Notes under the pieces: generated by a model | Told to the model about the DNA's origin: nothing | Seen by the model: only the letters and a program-made list of their open reading frames with translations | Databases searched by the model: none | NCBI GenBank assembly: GCA_028551475.1 | Contig: CM052356.1 | Span: 27,803,884 to 27,867,883 of the forward strand | Length of the DNA: 64,000 nucleotides | Origin: Casuarina equisetifolia | Lineage: Eukaryota; Streptophyta; Magnoliopsida; Fagales; Casuarinaceae | Direction of reading: 5' to 3' | Position numbers and translations under genes: made by a program | Part shown: piece after piece, positions 60,790-64,000 of the stretch | How the letters are laid out: each line of letters begins with the position of its first letter | Numbering within the stretch: the first letter of the stretch is position 1

Positions 60790-61760
60790 CAATTAGTATC
60801 AGAGCCAATGACAACAAAAAAGGAAGGACCACGATGCTGGCAAGTTGCAAGTGCAGGAAGCAGCGCAATGGCATCAGGGACAAAAGCTCAAAATTCTTAC
60901 CAACAGTTGCAGCAACAAGACAAGACCACAAAAGAACTGTCACGATTCATTCTGGGTCCCGACACCCAAACCAATGGGTCGTATAAAAGCCAGAGAATAT
61001 GAAGCCTGATTTGCACCCATGATGTTGTTGGTGCAGCTCACTAGTTCAGAAGTCATCTTGGCCTACTTCCACTTAGAAGGTAAGGCTAATCAGGTTGCTA
61101 CAAGGGTTGCGAGGGTTCATAATGAAAAAGATAAATCATCTCATGAGAAGTTTTTACACCAAGCATCAATACCTTAACAAGGCAAGGTCCAAGATCAAGT
61201 AGATGGTAACTTTAAGAGCTTATGAAGTTTTTAAACAATTTCCCAACCAAGTGGTTTCTTAGAGTCAGAAAGCGTTAATCAATACCTTTCTAGAAGAATT
61301 TGAGATCAATATTTTCATCAAGGTCAGCATATTTAAGCCCAAAACATCACGTTAAACCATTAAGATGATCCAAGTGAAGATGAATGGCTCTTTCATCAAA
61401 AGTGGTCTCCATAGCATGTTAAGCTAAATATGACACCAATCACTATGCTTCTCGATCTAGAAATAAATACTTTGTCAACAAGGAAAACTTGGTTGAAGAG
61501 ATGCAATATGGGAAAAAAAGAGAGTCTAATAATAAGCAACTTGCTCTCAGCCCCAAGTGTCTGGCATACTAACTACCTATTGCGAGTATCCAAAGTGGAA
61601 AAATGAGAGTCTTGAACAATCTAGTACAGTGGAAATTCCTTCCATAAAAAGATTTCAATGTGGAATGAGGTAAAATCAACTATCCAGACATTTTCCAAAT
61701 TTGAATCCCGAAAATAAGGGACATGGAACATGCTACATGAACTGGCCCGTGAGTGTACCT
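60790..61760 (+). mobile_element. LTR-retroelement gag-like fossil (probably Ty3/gypsy)
   Basis: A motif like the usual primer-binding-site border (agtatcagagcca) at ~60793-60807 is followed directly by an ATG and a Gln-rich reading frame. Farther on there is a stretch like plant gypsy gag (LAYFHLEGKANQ, then LEEFEI and VSIFKPKT). The frame is broken in several places and no pol part is seen in this window. The family call is tentative and the copy is old. Confidence 0.45.
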
Positions 61761-64000
61761 TGGCTGACATGTAGGGCACAGTTGCATTCTGTTTTGATGG
61801 GAAAAAGTAGGAGACAAATGTGGGGTGTGTTTCTAGGGGCTTGACGCTGTCTTGTGCGCCAAATTCATGGGTGGCATTGTTCTTGCCTTTTATATGGTTC
61901 TGTATCTTACTTGGACAATGATACTGACACTAAAGTGCATACAAAGTAATGATTAAATTCAAAATTTTCTGGCAGCTTAAATACTTAGGAAAACTGATGA
62001 GTTAATATGATATCAAGGCAGCATTCTAACTTCAACCATGTGTTTATTATTTAACTTTCATTTCAACTAAACGTTTCACCTTTTAGATCTCATTTGTTAA
62101 GGGGAAATCTGAGCCTACATGTGAAACTTTAAAACAAAAAAAATCATATCACAAATAATAAAATCACAATTTCTTATCAATTCAAGTAAAAGGATCGTTT
62201 GAAGAAAGGGGAAGGACAAATTTATTATGTCGTATATCATGTGTCCAAGCCTAACTGGAATTTGTTTAGTTATTTCTTTTTTCTCCAGTTCTTGAATTAT
62301 TCCATTCAAACGCAATACATATCTAAGAAACTTAACCCAAGGAGATTAGAAATGCAACCATATTACAAATTCATAATTCTCTTTCTTGAGCAAAGCATCA
62401 TCCACCTTAATAGGAAACACATCCCCATTCTTCACTAATGCCACAAAAGTGCCATTATATAACCTTTCCCCAAACTTTCAAAAGTGAGTAGATTTTATGA
62501 GAAATCTCCTGCTCAGCCAAAAGTTTTTGGGGGTGAAACCAGGAACGAATATAACACACTACAAATGGAACAACCAACACCGCCCACCGCTCCTCTCCCT
62601 AACCCAAAAAAGGGAGAAATATGGAAAGAACAATATTCCTCTTTAATAAAAATCTACTCACTTCCTCAAGTCTCTTTCCAATGCATGAAATTTTTCAAAA
62701 TGCTGAAATCATCTCGCAAACTTAAGAATTGCACCTAGAGCTCATAAAACCTTACAACACAAAGAAATCACTCGTTAAAGGGCTGGCACTGGGCTATAAA
62801 TGATCTCATACTTCAAGCTTCTTGCTCTTCAGTTCAAGACCTAAACTACACGTGCAGAGCTGACCATAAGATCATTAACCCTATAGCTCAAACAGAACCC
62901 CAATTTACATGTTGATGAGACCTAGGAAACAACAACATCATGTTCAACCAGTACTAAAAGAAAAGAATTAAAACATAAAGGATTGTACGGCCAATCAATC
63001 CGCATGGTACAACCACAAACGACCAAAACTCATATAAACTGAAGCCATGGGAACAGGCCCTGATCTCTTCACTTTGACCCCTATAGTCTAAGAAAGTCAA
63101 ATGTATCAAAAGTTAAGCCTCCCTCCTGTGCAACGCAGGTTAAACAGCTGATTCTCAATTCCCCTTGATGAGGACAAGTTGAGGAATTTACCTCTGCCAT
63201 TAACTCTGCTAGAGACTAAATTCACTTTTTTCTATTGAGAATCTTATGGATTAAGGAAACCTAGAATGCTTTAAGATTAATGGTCCATCATTTCATTAAG
63301 CATATAATAAAGTCTCCCCATTTGCACAGTAGCACTTCTCTTTCTATTGAAGGTTTACAAGAATAGTTAAAATCTTTATCTACAGTTTCCACTGATATTT
63401 CTACCAGGTTCCTCAAGTGCTATCAGTTAAAGAAGAAATACTAACTAAAAGACAAAGAAAACCTGTCCTCAACAGAAGCAGCTAAAATCCTGATTAGTTC
63501 CTGTTTGAGGCACATCATAGTTGCATGAAATTCAAAGACATTATTCTAAAGCCAAAAGCTAGGGAAAAATTGGGTCATGCTCAAAAGTGAAGGCCTAATA
63601 GAGGCAGGGGATGAAAACGAGGCTTCTAACCAGTCAAAACTTCAGATTTCGTACTAGCATAAAGAAGCAAAGAAAGAGACAGATACCATAATCAAAAGCT
63701 CTAAAAAAGTCCTAGATAGAAAATCAGTGGAACTTGCTTATCATTTATAAATCCAAACGCATATCTACGTACAACCTACTGAATCCTTATCCTAGTTTAT
63801 CGTCGTCCAGGCAGTACCAAGTTTAATTATTTGATAAGAACTATGAGAAAACACTCGTATATCCATCCATCACACACTGCGGGTGCTCTATTCTCTTCTC
63901 CCTCATCAGGAAAGCAAAGGTAGTAGCTTATTTTCCACAGTGCTACCTTAGATTGGCAGAGAACAACCTAAACAAAAAGCAAAAATTTTGATGTAGATGA
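61761..64000. other. Window end, no gene recognised
   Basis: AT-rich DNA with short ORFs only. The last ~900 bases are somewhat less AT-rich and might belong to an intron or untranslated region of a gene outside the window, but nothing coding could be identified. Confidence 0.4.

Overview
The window looks like nuclear DNA of a flowering plant, most likely a eudicot. It is AT-rich and gene-poor. Genes carry GT-AG introns, and the recognisable families are plant-specific: B-box/CCT, AP2/ERF, NIMIN, a GPI-anchored lipid transfer protein and MIR319. The intergenic DNA is full of short tandem duplications, microsatellites, MITE-like repeats and old LTR-retroelement pieces. I see no bacterial, organellar or CRISPR features.

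Layout. 1.4-2.35 kb (+): a three-exon GPI-anchored non-specific lipid transfer protein. 2.9-5.7 kb (-): a two-exon, chloroplast-targeted single-pass membrane protein, convergent with the first gene, with a 2.1 kb intron. 7.7-8.4 kb (-): a one-exon acidic protein of a plant family I cannot name. 8.7-29 kb: a long stretch without a convincing gene. It holds a copia fossil (18.9-20.1 kb), a nested cluster of inverted and direct repeats (20.9-26.6 kb) enclosing a second copia piece, and a diverged 542-bp-period duplication (27-28 kb). 29.5-29.9 kb (-): a NIMIN-2-type NPR1-interacting protein with TGACG/TGACGTCA motifs upstream. 34.3-35.1 kb (+): an ERF of the cytokinin-response-factor-like type with a probable leader intron. 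37.3-46.0 kb (-): a 14-exon CCR4-type deadenylase, closest to plant CCR4 homolog 5; all junctions could be placed and they keep frame for 465 codons. 47-48.2 kb: a minus-strand copia fossil. 50.6-52.3 kb (+): a CONSTANS-LIKE 16-type B-box/CCT regulator of 418 aa in two exons. 58.3-58.7 kb (+): a MIR319 locus with its mature sequence on the 3' arm and a TATA box upstream. 60.8-61.8 kb: a probable gag-like fossil of an LTR retroelement.

The genes do not form a pathway or cluster; this is ordinary plant gene order. Several are regulators: COL16-like in light and development, ERF in hormone response, NIMIN-2 in salicylic acid signalling, miR319 in TCP control of leaf growth, and the CCR4-type enzyme in mRNA turnover. 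I found no clear previously undescribed system. The most useful observations are the reconstructed split genes, the MIR319 hairpin, and the ~5 kb inverted-repeat structure.
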